Assembly: GCF_900109355.1 (NCBI RefSeq)
Contig: NZ_FOBF01000020.1
Coordinates: forward strand, 5,387 to 69,386
Reading direction: 5' to 3'
DNA: 64,000 nt
Source: Nonomuraea pusilla
GTDB taxonomy: Bacteria > Actinomycetota > Actinomycetes > Streptosporangiales > Streptosporangiaceae
This document shows, one piece after another, positions 37,184 through 45,175 of this stretch. A program made the position numbers and the translations under genes. The notes under the pieces are model-generated. The model saw only the letters and a list, made by a program, of their open reading frames with translations. It made no database searches and was not told where the DNA came from. Each line of letters opens with the position of its first letter. The first letter of the stretch is position 1.

Positions 37184-38251
37184 TCAGCGGAGGTCCGCGA
37201 TCAGCTTCTCCCACTGCTCGGCCACGTCCGGCGCCGCGTGCCGCACGGCCGTGTCGAGCGCGCCCGCCGCCAGGGAGCGCCGCCTGCGCTCGTCGTCGAT
37301 GAGGGCGAGCAGCGCCGCGGCGAACAGCTGCACGTCACCGTCGGCGGGCGGCACCAGCACCCCGTTGTAGCCGGTCGCCACGAACTCCGTGGGCCCCCTC
37401 GCGCCCTCGAACGCCACCACCGGCACGCCGCAGCCCATCGCCTCCAGCACGGTCATGCCGAGGTCCTCGCTGCGGGAGGTGTTGGCCACGATCGACGCCT
37501 TGGCGAACTCCCCCGCCAGATCGGGCGTGGTGCCCATGAAGTAGACGTGGTTGTGCAGGTCGAGCTCGCCCACGAGGGCGCGCAGGCGCCGCTCCTCCGG
37601 GCCGCCGCCGTACAGCCGCAGCCGCCAGTCGGGCCGCTTGTCGGCGACGATCGCGAACGCCCTGATCAGCCGGTCGTACGCCTTGACGGGCACCCACCTG
37701 CCGCCCGCGGCGACGATCCTGTTGTCCATGCGCGAGCGCGGCCACGGGGCCGACGGCAGCGCGTCGAGCACGGCGTGCACGGGCGGCGTGCCGTCGAGCA
37801 GCCTGCCCCACTCGTCCTGCGCCGACTCGGTGGCCGTGACGACGGCGTCGAGGCGCGGGTAGAACTTCCTGACCGGCCCCGGCACGGTGGGCCGCCCCCA
37901 CTCTCTGGCGATCTTCAGGATCTCGCGCGGCGCGTGCCTGGCGGCCTGGATGCCGAGGGAGGGCCTGGTGGTGACGAGGACGTCCGACCTGAGCGAGCGC
38001 AGCAGGCGCCAGAGCGCCACCTCGGTGCGCACCTGGCCGCGCGGCAGCAGGTGCCGGACACCCGGCCTGGCGTCGACGACGCTGCGCATGGTCACCTTCG
38101 CCCCGACGGGGAAGAACGGCTTCTCCTTCTGCCGCCTGATGCTGATCACCTCGACCTCGTGCCGTTCCGACAGGGCGGTGGCGAGGTTGAGCATGGCGCG
38201 GACGTCACCCCGCATGCCGTACGCGGAGGCGAGCAGCATGCTGACCTTCAT
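37184..38251 (-). CDS. Glycosyltransferase family 4-like protein
   Basis: A 355-aa GT-B glycosyltransferase. The C-terminal donor-binding region shows RIVAAGGRWVPVKAYDRLIRAF (about 180), LRLYGGGPEERRLR, and the EX7E-type segment RSEDLGMTVLEAMGCGVPVVAFEGARGPTEF. Acceptor and sugar unknown; a cell-wall polymer is likely. The ATG overlaps the stop of the upstream gene by four bases (ATGA), so the pair is translationally coupled. Confidence 0.88.
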   Translation of the reverse strand: MKVSMLLASAYGMRGDVRAMLNLATALSERHEVEVISIRRQKEKPFFPVGAKVTMRSVVDARPGVRHLLPRGQVRTEVALWRLLRSLRSDVLVTTRPSLGIQAARHAPREILKIAREWGRPTVPGPVRKFYPRLDAVVTATESAQDEWGRLLDGTPPVHAVLDALPSAPWPRSRMDNRIVAAGGRWVPVKAYDRLIRAFAIVADKRPDWRLRLYGGGPEERRLRALVGELDLHNHVYFMGTTPDLAGEFAKASIVANTSRSEDLGMTVLEAMGCGVPVVAFEGARGPTEFVATGYNGVLVPPADGDVQLFAAALLALIDDERRRRSLAAGALDTAVRHAAPDVAEQWEKLIADLR

Positions 38252-39042
38252 GCGCCGACCTCGATCCGCAGCTCGTCGTCGGCGGTGTAGCAGGGTCTGA
38301 CGGGGACGCCGTCCACGGTGGCGGAGGGATAGTGCAGGCGGCGCCGCTTGCCGTCGACGTCGTCGAGGCGCGAGCCGAGCCGCAGCGGCGTCGGCACCCC
38401 CTCGACCTGGAGCGACGGCTCCCAGGTGCCCGACGCGTCGGGGTCGGCGGCGAGGACGTCCACGAGCGAGACGGCGGCGTGGAAGCGCACGCCCTGCACG
38501 GTGGCCGTGGACGACACCCGCGCGGCGGTCTGGCGGCGGTCGAGGGCGAGCACGGCCTCGTGGCGCGAGTCGTCGTCCTCCAGCCCGGTGTAGGCGAGCA
38601 GGCCGGTCACCTCGAAGCGGCCCTCCCTGAACCAGATGGCGCGCACCTCCGCCACCGGCTCGGCCTCGGAGATCTTCAACGCGAGGTAGCCGTTGCGCGT
38701 CCGGTACGTCCGGTACGCCAGCGTGCGCCGGCACAGCGCGTACGCGTCGAGGTGGTCGAGCGAGAAGCCGGGATCGACGCTGCGGATGCGGGTGCGCCTG
38801 CCGTCGCGGCGCAGGTACGCGTCCCAGCGGCCCTCGGTGAGCCCGAGCGGCGCGAGCGAGACGGCCAGCGTGGCCTCACGGGCCCGCGCCCCGGGGGTGC
38901 CGACCCGCACGTCGCGTTCGACGCCGCTGGCGCGGTGCCTGAGGACCAGCTCGGCGCCGTCCTCCAGGGGGTCGTCGATGGTCAGTCGCAGGGCGAGCAC
39001 GTCGGCCAGGGTGACTTCGGCGTCCGTGACGACGACGCCCAT
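38248..39042 (-). CDS. Hypothetical protein coupled to the glycosyltransferase
   Basis: A 264-aa protein, predicted beta-rich, without signal peptide. Segments such as TLADVLALRLTIDDPLEDGAELVLRHR and RWDAYLRRDGRRTRIRSVDPG suggest repeated beta-sandwich units. Similar proteins accompany glycosyltransferases in wall teichoic-acid-like loci, so a role in polymer decoration is inferred only from context. GGGGAGGGGG precedes the ATG; a GTG one codon earlier is possible. Confidence 0.72.
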   Translation of the reverse strand: MGVVVTDAEVTLADVLALRLTIDDPLEDGAELVLRHRASGVERDVRVGTPGARAREATLAVSLAPLGLTEGRWDAYLRRDGRRTRIRSVDPGFSLDHLDAYALCRRTLAYRTYRTRNGYLALKISEAEPVAEVRAIWFREGRFEVTGLLAYTGLEDDDSRHEAVLALDRRQTAARVSSTATVQGVRFHAAVSLVDVLAADPDASGTWEPSLQVEGVPTPLRLGSRLDDVDGKRRRLHYPSATVDGVPVRPCYTADDELRIEVGA

Positions 39043-39146
39043 CACGCGCCCCCTCCCCGTCGAATAGAGCCATGCGACGTTGAGGTTACCGTGATTTTCC
39101 CGTTATGTGGATGGCAGATTTCTCGGAGAAGACCGTTCTGACGTGC

Positions 39147-39179
39147 GAAACTCCTCCACACCAGGTGTGGAGGAGTTTC
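39147..39179. terminator. Perfect hairpin after the Fe-S oxidoreductase gene
   Basis: GAAACTCCTCCACA-ccagg-TGTGGAGGAGTTTC is a 14-bp perfect stem 11 bases after the oxidoreductase stop. Confidence 0.85.
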
Positions 39180-39190
39180 ACTTTCACTGG

Positions 39191-41293
39191 TCAGACAGCT
39201 CCCTTGACCGACTTGATCAGGAGCTGGGCGACGTCCACGACCTCCAGCGACGCCTTGGTCTCGCCGTTGTTCTTCTTCTCGTTGATCGCATCACCGAGCA
39301 TCACCAGACAGAACGGGCAGGCCGTCGAGACGGTGTCGGGATCGGTGGTCAGCGCCTCGTCCACGCGCTCGGTGTTGATGCGCTTGCCGATGCGCTCCTC
39401 CATCCACATGCGCGCGCCTCCGGCGCCGCAGCAGAAGCCGCGGTCCTTGTGGCGGTGCATCTCCTGGGTCTGCACGCCGGGCACCTTCGACATGATGTCG
39501 CGGGGCTGCGAGTAGACCTTGTTGTGACGGCCGAGGAAGCACGGGTCGTGGTAGGTGATCTTCTCCTCGATCGGGGTGATCGGGGTGAGCCTGCCCTCGT
39601 CCACGAGCCTGGCGAGCAGCTGGGTGTGGTGCACGACCTCGTACGTGCCGCCGAGCTGCGGGTACTCGTTGGCCAGCGTGTTGAAGCAGTGCGGGCAGGT
39701 GGCGACGATCTTCTTGACGCCCGCCTCGTTCAGCGTCTCGATGTTCTGCTGGGCGAGCATCGCGAACAGGTACTCCATGCCCAGGCGGCGGGCCGGGTCG
39801 CCGGTGCACGCCTCCATCGGGCCGAGCACCGCGAACTTCACGCCCGCGATGTGCAGCAGCTCGGCGACCGCCTTCGTGGTCTTCTTCGCGCGGTCCTCCA
39901 GCGCGCCCGCGCAGCCCACCCAGAACAGGTACTCGGCGTCCTCGGGCATCTTCTCGTCGACGACCTCGACCTCGAAGTCGAGCTCCTCGATCCAGTCGGC
40001 CCGCTTCATCTCGGACATGCCCCACGGGTTGCCCTTGTTCTCCAGGTTCTTCACCATCACTCCCGCCTCGGACGGGAACGACGACTCCACCATCACCTGG
40101 TAGCGGCGCATGTCGAGGATGTGGTCGATGTGCTCGATGTCCACGGGGCACTGCTCGACGCAGGCGCCGCAGTTGGTGCACGACCACAGCACGTCGGGGT
40201 GGATCACGCCGTCCTCGCCGACGAGCGGCTTCTCCAGCAGCGCGAGGACGTCCTGGTCCTTGTGCTGGTCGGAGCCGGCGGCCAGCAGGTACGGCGCCAC
40301 CTTGAAGGCGTGGTCGCGCTGGTCGATGATGAGCATCTTCGGCGACAGCGGCTTGTCGGTGTTCCAGGCGGGGCACTGCGACTGGCAGCGTCCGCACTCG
40401 GTGCACGAGTAGAAGTCGAGGAAGCCCTTCCACGTCGTGTCCGCGATCTTGCCGCGGCCGAGCCGCTCGGGGTCGAGGTCCTCGTCCTCGAAGTCGACCG
40501 GCTTGCCGTCGACGCGCAGCTGCGGCGCCGCGCCCAGCGCGTCGGGGCGGCGGGAGAACAGCACGTTGAGCGGCGCGGTGAAGATGTGCAGGTGCTTGGA
40601 GTGCAGCACGATGAGCAGGAACACCAGCATGAAGCCGATGTGCAGGAGCAGCGCGATCTCCTCCAGCAGCGCGCTGTGCGGCAGCGCGTCGCCGAGCGCG
40701 AGCGAGACGAACGCTCCGGAGGAGTACGGGAAGTTGCCGTTGGCCGCCGCCGCGCCCCTGGCCAGGAACAGCGTCCAGATGATGTTGAAGATCATGAACA
40801 GGACGAGCCAGGCGCCGCCGAGGTGCGAGCCCGAGAAGCGCGAGCCGCGGCCGAGCGTCCTGGGCGAGTTCTTGATCCGGATGATCGTGAAGGCGACCAG
40901 GCCGAGGAGGCAGGCGACCGCGATGAAGTCCTGGAGGAAGCCCAGCACCGCCCACTGCCCGATGAGCGGGATGTGGAAGTCCGGCTCACCGGTGATGGCG
41001 CCCTGGATGATCGCGCCGTACGCCTCGACGTAGACGGTCAGCAGGATGAAGAACGCCCACATGACGAAGAAGTGCGCCACGCCGGACGGCGTCCACTTGA
41101 GCAGCTTCTTCTGGCCGAACACTTCGACGAGCTGCGCCTTGAGCTCGTCCCCCGCGTTCGCCTTGGCGTACTCGACGCGTTCGGGCGCGGGTGGGCCGAC
41201 GGTGGCCAGCTTGTACAGGAACAGCGCCCTGCGGCCAGCCATGGCGACCACCAGGACGGTCATGACGAGCCCGATGATGGCTACCCAGAGCAC
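39191..41293 (-). CDS. Membrane (Fe-S)-binding oxidoreductase, heterodisulfide-reductase-like
   Basis: A 700-aa protein. The N-terminus (about 1-260) has five or six membrane helices resembling the nitrate-reductase gamma/HdrE cytochrome region. Two 4Fe-4S motifs follow: CTECGRCQSQCP (about 300) and CTNCGACVEQCP (about 360). The C-terminal half has two CCG-type domains, with CVGCAGALEDRAKK-like and CFLGRHNKVY ... CCGAGGARMW segments. Homologues are thought to link menaquinol to dithiol or FAD-dependent oxidation, such as acyl-CoA or glycolate oxidation. GTG start with GGGAGGA upstream. It stands alone, downstream of a TetR operon. Confidence 0.9.
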   Translation of the reverse strand: MLWVAIIGLVMTVLVVAMAGRRALFLYKLATVGPPAPERVEYAKANAGDELKAQLVEVFGQKKLLKWTPSGVAHFFVMWAFFILLTVYVEAYGAIIQGAITGEPDFHIPLIGQWAVLGFLQDFIAVACLLGLVAFTIIRIKNSPRTLGRGSRFSGSHLGGAWLVLFMIFNIIWTLFLARGAAAANGNFPYSSGAFVSLALGDALPHSALLEEIALLLHIGFMLVFLLIVLHSKHLHIFTAPLNVLFSRRPDALGAAPQLRVDGKPVDFEDEDLDPERLGRGKIADTTWKGFLDFYSCTECGRCQSQCPAWNTDKPLSPKMLIIDQRDHAFKVAPYLLAAGSDQHKDQDVLALLEKPLVGEDGVIHPDVLWSCTNCGACVEQCPVDIEHIDHILDMRRYQVMVESSFPSEAGVMVKNLENKGNPWGMSEMKRADWIEELDFEVEVVDEKMPEDAEYLFWVGCAGALEDRAKKTTKAVAELLHIAGVKFAVLGPMEACTGDPARRLGMEYLFAMLAQQNIETLNEAGVKKIVATCPHCFNTLANEYPQLGGTYEVVHHTQLLARLVDEGRLTPITPIEEKITYHDPCFLGRHNKVYSQPRDIMSKVPGVQTQEMHRHKDRGFCCGAGGARMWMEERIGKRINTERVDEALTTDPDTVSTACPFCLVMLGDAINEKKNNGETKASLEVVDVAQLLIKSVKGAV

Positions 41294-41335
41294 GGTGTCC
41301 TCCCAAGACGACGATGACCTGGTCTCCCGTAATCC

Positions 41336-41347
41336 TACCGGTCGGTA
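41336..41347. promoter_or_regulatory. Inverted repeat TACCG-gt-CGGTA in the oxidoreductase promoter
   Basis: A 12-base inverted repeat lies 43 bases upstream of the Fe-S oxidoreductase start and downstream of the TetR gene. ACCGGTCGGT cores are common TetR operators, so the neighbouring TetR protein is the first candidate; this is inference. Confidence 0.45.
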
Positions 41348-41403
41348 ACATTATCGGGTTACGAGATATACCCTATGGTCAACGCCCTATACAGAACAAT
41401 GCT

Positions 41404-41997
41404 CTATTGCCCCGTCTCGGGTGTGAGATAACGCTGGATCGTGGGCGCGAGCAGCGCGACCAGTTCCTCCACGTCCGCGCTCGCCAGGGGCTCCATCTTG
41501 AGCACGTACCTGGCCATCACCACCCCGAGCATCTGCGCGAACGCCGCCTCCACCCTCAGGTGCGGCACGCCGACCCCGTCGGCCACCCGGAAGAGCACCG
41601 CGTTCATGAAGAACTCCCGCACCATGGCCACCGCGTGCTCGTGCGTCACGGCCGACCGCAGCAGCGCCACCATCGGCTCGCGGGTCTCCGGCGAGGACGT
41701 CACCCCGAGGATCAGGCGCACCAGCCGCTCGCCGATCTCCTCGTGCGGGCCGTCGAGCAGGGTGGGCACGACGTCGTCCGGCGTCAGCGGCAGCCGCATG
41801 GCCGCGACGAACATGCCCTCCTTCGTCGCGAAGTAGTGGTGCACCAGCGCCGGATCGACCTGCGCCTCCCGTGCGATGCCCCTGACCGTCGCCCTGTCGA
41901 AGCCCTTCTCCGCGAACACCTTCCTGGCCGCGCTCAGGATCTCCCCGCGGGTGTCGGCCGCACCCGGCCTGCGCCCCGGCCTGCGCCTGACCGTCAC
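41404..41997 (-). CDS. TetR/AcrR-family regulator
   Basis: A 197-aa regulator. The helix-turn-helix is GEILSAARKVFAEKGFDRATVRGIAREAQVDPALVHHYFATKEGMF (about 18-63), followed by a ligand domain of the TetR_C type seen in many actinomycete proteins (PEIVPTLLDGPHEEIGERL-like). The GTG overlaps the stop of the methyltransferase gene by four bases (GTGA), so it is translationally coupled as the last gene of a three-gene operon. Confidence 0.9.
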   Translation of the reverse strand: MTVRRRPGRRPGAADTRGEILSAARKVFAEKGFDRATVRGIAREAQVDPALVHHYFATKEGMFVAAMRLPLTPDDVVPTLLDGPHEEIGERLVRLILGVTSSPETREPMVALLRSAVTHEHAVAMVREFFMNAVLFRVADGVGVPHLRVEAAFAQMLGVVMARYVLKMEPLASADVEELVALLAPTIQRYLTPETGQ

Positions 41998-42770
41998 CTG
42001 CCCACCGCCAGGTACGTCCGCATCGGCACCGCCAGCACGCCGCCGGGGAACTCGGCGCGCAGCGCCGCCCGCTGCCGCTCCACCAGCTCGTCGGCCGCCC
42101 CCGGCTCCAGCGCCGCCATGTACGAGTGCGAGCGCAGGTCGAGCAGGAAGTCCTCGATCGGGACCGGCCGCGTCCACGGGACCCAGCGCTCCCCCGCGAC
42201 GTCCATGGCCTGCGCGATGGGCGGCACCGCCCAGCCCTCGACCGCCGGCCCCCAGTACCGGGGGCAGGCCCGCGCCAGGCGCTCCTCGTAGGCGGCCAGC
42301 CAGCCGGCCCGCGCCGCGTGGTTGAGGTTCCAGCAGCCCGCGATCGCGCCGCCGGGCCGCAGCACCCGTCGCGCCTCGGCGATCGAGGCCGCTGGGTCCA
42401 GCCAGTGCCACGACTGCGCGTACACCACCAGGTCGGCCACCCCGGCGGCCAGCGGCAGGGCGTTGCCGTCGGCGCGCACGGCCGCCACCTCCGTGCCGTC
42501 GCCGCCGGCGACGGCACGCGCACGCAGCCTGGCGAGCATCTCCGCGCCCGGATCGACCGCGACCACCCGCGCGCCCCTCGCCCGCAGCCCCCTGGTCATG
42601 ATGCCCGTGCCCGCCCCGACGTCCACCGCCGTGGCGCCGTCGAACCCGACCCCCGACACCTCCGACAGCGCCCGGTAGACCTCGTCGGGGTAGGTCGGCC
42701 TGCCCGCGTCGTACGCGTCGGCGACCTGGTCGAACACCCTGCCCAGCTCCTTCAGCGGACCGGCGTTCAC
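41994..42770 (-). CDS. Class I SAM-dependent methyltransferase
   Basis: A 258-aa methyltransferase of the UbiE/Tam-like type. It opens FDQVADAYDAGRPTYPDEVY; motif I is AVDVGAGTGIMTRGL (about 48), and AQSWHWLDP is characteristic of the subgroup. Substrate unknown. GTG start overlaps the upstream isomerase stop by four bases. Confidence 0.87.
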   Translation of the reverse strand: MNAGPLKELGRVFDQVADAYDAGRPTYPDEVYRALSEVSGVGFDGATAVDVGAGTGIMTRGLRARGARVVAVDPGAEMLARLRARAVAGGDGTEVAAVRADGNALPLAAGVADLVVYAQSWHWLDPAASIAEARRVLRPGGAIAGCWNLNHAARAGWLAAYEERLARACPRYWGPAVEGWAVPPIAQAMDVAGERWVPWTRPVPIEDFLLDLRSHSYMAALEPGAADELVERQRAALRAEFPGGVLAVPMRTYLAVGR

Positions 42771-43576
42771 CGCGATGCCGCCAGGTGCAGCCGCGCGAAC
42801 GCCAGCCCCTCCGCCAGGTCGTCGATGCGCTCGCTGCGGCTCGCCGCCTTACGGGTGTTGATCTCCAGCACCACCAGGCCCGAGTAGGCGGTGTTCGCCA
42901 GGCGCTCCAGCAGCTGCGCGCACGGCTGGTTGCCCCTGCCGGGCACCAGGTGCTCGTCCTTGTTGGTCACGCCGATGCCGTCGGCCAGGTGGACGTGGGC
43001 CAGCCTGTCGCCGAGCTTGCCCGCCATCTCCATGGCGTCGGAACCCGACACCGCCGTGTGCGACAGGTCGAGGGTGACCTGGGGGAAGTCGAAGTCGATC
43101 GGGTCCCAGCCAGGGGCGTAGGGGACGACGTCGTTGCCCCTCGCCTTCAGCGGGAACATGTTCTCCACCGCGAACGTCACGTCGGTCTCGTCCCTCATGC
43201 GGGCGAGACCCGTCTCGAACTCCCGCGCGTAGTCGCGCTGCCAGCGGAACGGCGGGTGCACCACGACCGTGGACGCGCCCAGCCGCTCGGCCGCCCGCTG
43301 CGCCTTGACGAGCTTGGCCCAGGGGTCGCGCCCCCACACCCGCTGCGTCACCAGCAGGCAGGGCGCGTGGATGGCCAGCACCGGCACCTTGTAGTGATCG
43401 ACCAGGCGCTCGATCACGTCGATGTCCTGGCTCACCGGGTCTGCGCCCACCATGATCTCCACGCCGTCGTACCCGAGGCGCGCGGCCAGTTCGAACGCGT
43501 CTGGAGTGCGTTCGGGATATACCGAAGCGGTGGACAATGCGATCTTCGCATTGGGCACGCGTATGACATCAGCCAC
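42767..43576 (-). CDS. Sugar phosphate isomerase/epimerase-like TIM-barrel protein
   Basis: A 269-aa AP-endonuclease-2/xylose-isomerase-like barrel. Metal-ligand segments are visible: VLAIHAPCLL, VVVHPPFRW, FAVENMFP (Glu), TLDLSHTAVSG, LAHVHLADG and LVVLEINTR (Glu). The family acts on sugars, inositols or hydroxypyruvate-like compounds. TAGGCT (complement of 43583-43588) ends six bases before the GTG, so the operon is probably leaderless. First gene of a three-gene coupled operon. Confidence 0.85.
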   Translation of the reverse strand: MADVIRVPNAKIALSTASVYPERTPDAFELAARLGYDGVEIMVGADPVSQDIDVIERLVDHYKVPVLAIHAPCLLVTQRVWGRDPWAKLVKAQRAAERLGASTVVVHPPFRWQRDYAREFETGLARMRDETDVTFAVENMFPLKARGNDVVPYAPGWDPIDFDFPQVTLDLSHTAVSGSDAMEMAGKLGDRLAHVHLADGIGVTNKDEHLVPGRGNQPCAQLLERLANTAYSGLVVLEINTRKAASRSERIDDLAEGLAFARLHLAASR

Positions 43577-43632
43577 GCTGCCAGCCTAAGCCGGTGAACC
43601 GGATCTGGCGCGCGAACCCCTACCGTTAGGGC

Positions 43633-44331
43633 ATGCCGCGGATAGCGAAAGGGGCCATCCCCAGCCCGAACATCTGGAACGCGCCACAGGTGTACGAACT
43701 GGAGAACCGTGCCGTCGACCCCGAAGGCGCCGCGGACGCGGCCATGCGCGAGCTGCGTCCCTGGGACGGCGCCACCGTGCTCGACATCGGCTGCGGCACC
43801 GGCTACCACCTGCCCGGCTACGCCGCCCGCGCCGCCCGCGTGATCGGCGTCGAGCCGCACGGCGACCTGGCCGCGCTGGCCCGCCGCCGCTGCGCCGCGC
43901 TGCCCTCGGTCGAGGTGCACGCCGCCTCCGCGCAGGACCTCCCCCTGCCCGACGCGAGCGTGGACGTCGCGATCGCGCGCTGGGCGTACTTCTTCGGCCC
44001 CGGCTGCGAGCCGGGGCTGCGCGAACTGTCGCGCGTCGTCCGCCACGGCGGCGCCGCCTTCGTCATCGACCTGGACGCCACGCGCGGCGCGTTCGGCCGC
44101 TGGTTCTCGCGCACCGTGCCGACGTACTCGGCGCGGAAGGTGGAGGAGTTCTGGGACCGCCATGGCTGGCAGCGCCGCCCGCTCGACCTGCGCATGGCCT
44201 TCGAGCGCAGGGCCGACCTGGAGGCGGTGCTGCGCATCGAGTTCGCGCCCGACGTGGCCGAGCAGGCCGTCGCCGAGACCCCGGGGCTGGAGCTGGCCTA
44301 CCCGAACGTCCTGCGCTGGCGCTACTACTGA
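43633..44331 (+). CDS. Class I SAM-dependent methyltransferase
   Basis: A 232-aa methyltransferase with motif I VLDIGCGTGYHLPGYAA (about residue 48) and LPLPDASVDVAIARWAYFFGPG. Substrate unknown. TACCGT (43621-43626) ends six bases before the ATG, indicating a leaderless mRNA. It is divergent from the isomerase operon, the two starts being 56 bases apart. Confidence 0.87.
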   Translation: MPRIAKGAIPSPNIWNAPQVYELENRAVDPEGAADAAMRELRPWDGATVLDIGCGTGYHLPGYAARAARVIGVEPHGDLAALARRRCAALPSVEVHAASAQDLPLPDASVDVAIARWAYFFGPGCEPGLRELSRVVRHGGAAFVIDLDATRGAFGRWFSRTVPTYSARKVEEFWDRHGWQRRPLDLRMAFERRADLEAVLRIEFAPDVAEQAVAETPGLELAYPNVLRWRYY

Positions 44332-44334
44332 GCC

Positions 44335-44364
44335 TTGACATTGACGTCAGCGTCAACGTTTACC
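44335..44364 (+). promoter_or_regulatory. MerR-type promoter with palindrome in the spacer
   Basis: TTGACA (44335-44340) is followed by TTGACG-TCAG-CGTCAA (44341-44356), a perfect 6-bp-arm palindrome, and then a -10-like TTTACC (44359-44364), giving a long spacer of 18-19 bases. Over-long spacers with a central palindrome are the hallmark of MerR-activated promoters. The merR start lies nine bases further on. Confidence 0.75.
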
Positions 44365-44372
44365 GTGGAGGC

Positions 44373-44744
44373 ATGCGCATCGGAGAGCTGGCCTCACGCA
44401 CCGGGGTGAGCACCCGCTCGCTCCGCTACTACGAACAGCACGGTCTCCTCACCTCCCGTCGCGGCTCCAACGGCTACCGGGAGTACACCGAGTCCGACGT
44501 CAGGCTCGTGTCGGAGATCCGGGCGCTGCTCGCCGTGGGGTTCACGCTCGAAGACACGCGCCCGTTCGTCGACTGCCTGCGTGCGGGGCACAGCACGGGC
44601 GGGTCCTGCCGCGAGTCCGTCGAGGTCTACGAGCGCAAACTCGCGGAGATCGACGACGAGATCCGCGTCCTGCTCGCCCGCAGGGCCGAGGTGGCCTCCC
44701 AGCTCGCCTCCTCGTGCCCGGGGTGCTACTTCAGAGGAGAATGA
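44373..44744 (+). CDS. MerR-family regulator
   Basis: A 123-aa regulator. The winged helix begins MRIGELASRTGVSTRSLRYYEQHGLL, with the wing NGYREYTESDVRLV, then a dimer helix. Cys residues cluster in the C-terminal half (VDCLRAG, GSCRES, SSCPGCYF), possibly for redox or metal sensing. The stop overlaps the thioredoxin start (TGATG), so the two are co-translated; a thiol-stress role is a reasonable inference. Confidence 0.9.
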   Translation: MRIGELASRTGVSTRSLRYYEQHGLLTSRRGSNGYREYTESDVRLVSEIRALLAVGFTLEDTRPFVDCLRAGHSTGGSCRESVEVYERKLAEIDDEIRVLLARRAEVASQLASSCPGCYFRGE

Positions 44745-45049
44745 TGATCACCCTGACCACGGAGAACTTCGAGGAGCAGGTACTCAAGAGCGACAAGCCC
44801 GTGCTCGTGGACTTCTGGGCCGAGTGGTGCGGCCCCTGCCGCATGGTCGCCCCCATCCTGGAGGAGATCGAGAGCGAGCACGGCCTGACCATCGGCAAGC
44901 TCAACACCGACGAGAACCCCGAGATCATGGCCAGGTACGGCGTGATGGGCATCCCCACCCTGATCCTGTTCGAGGGCGGCGAGCCGGTCAGGCAGGTCGT
45001 CGGCGCCAGGCCCAAGCGCCTGCTCGCCTCCGCCCTGGGCCTCGCCTGA
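44744..45049 (+). CDS. trxA: Thioredoxin
   Basis: A 101-aa thioredoxin with WCGPC at about residues 28-32, the buried Asp in VDFWAEWC, the cis-Pro in GIPTLILF and the conserved DENPEIMARYGV. It reduces protein disulfides in the cytosol. AGAGGAG lies directly upstream; the second of two adjacent ATGs gives the better spacing and overlaps the merR stop. No thioredoxin reductase gene is in the window. Confidence 0.92.
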   Translation: MITLTTENFEEQVLKSDKPVLVDFWAEWCGPCRMVAPILEEIESEHGLTIGKLNTDENPEIMARYGVMGIPTLILFEGGEPVRQVVGARPKRLLASALGLA

Positions 45050-45060
45050 GCCCTCCCAGC

Positions 45061-45175
45061 GCCGCCGGCCTGCTCCGCGACCGCCAGGGCGGGCCGCCGG
45101 CCTGCTCGGCGATCGTCGGCACGCGGCCGCCGGCCTGCTCCGCGATTGTCGGCGCGGGCCGCTAGCCTGCTCGGC
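45061..45175 (+). repeat. 32-33-bp tandem repeat forming the radA promoter
   Basis: Units at 45061-45092, 45093-45125 and 45126-45157, and a partial unit 45158-45175, each start GCCGC and contain GCCTGCTC-GC. In the last unit the sequence reads TAGCCT-gctcggc-ATG, creating a -10 box and the radA start; the older units read CGGCCT and GAT or GAC instead. The repeat therefore appears to be a multiplied promoter/start segment. Confidence 0.8.
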
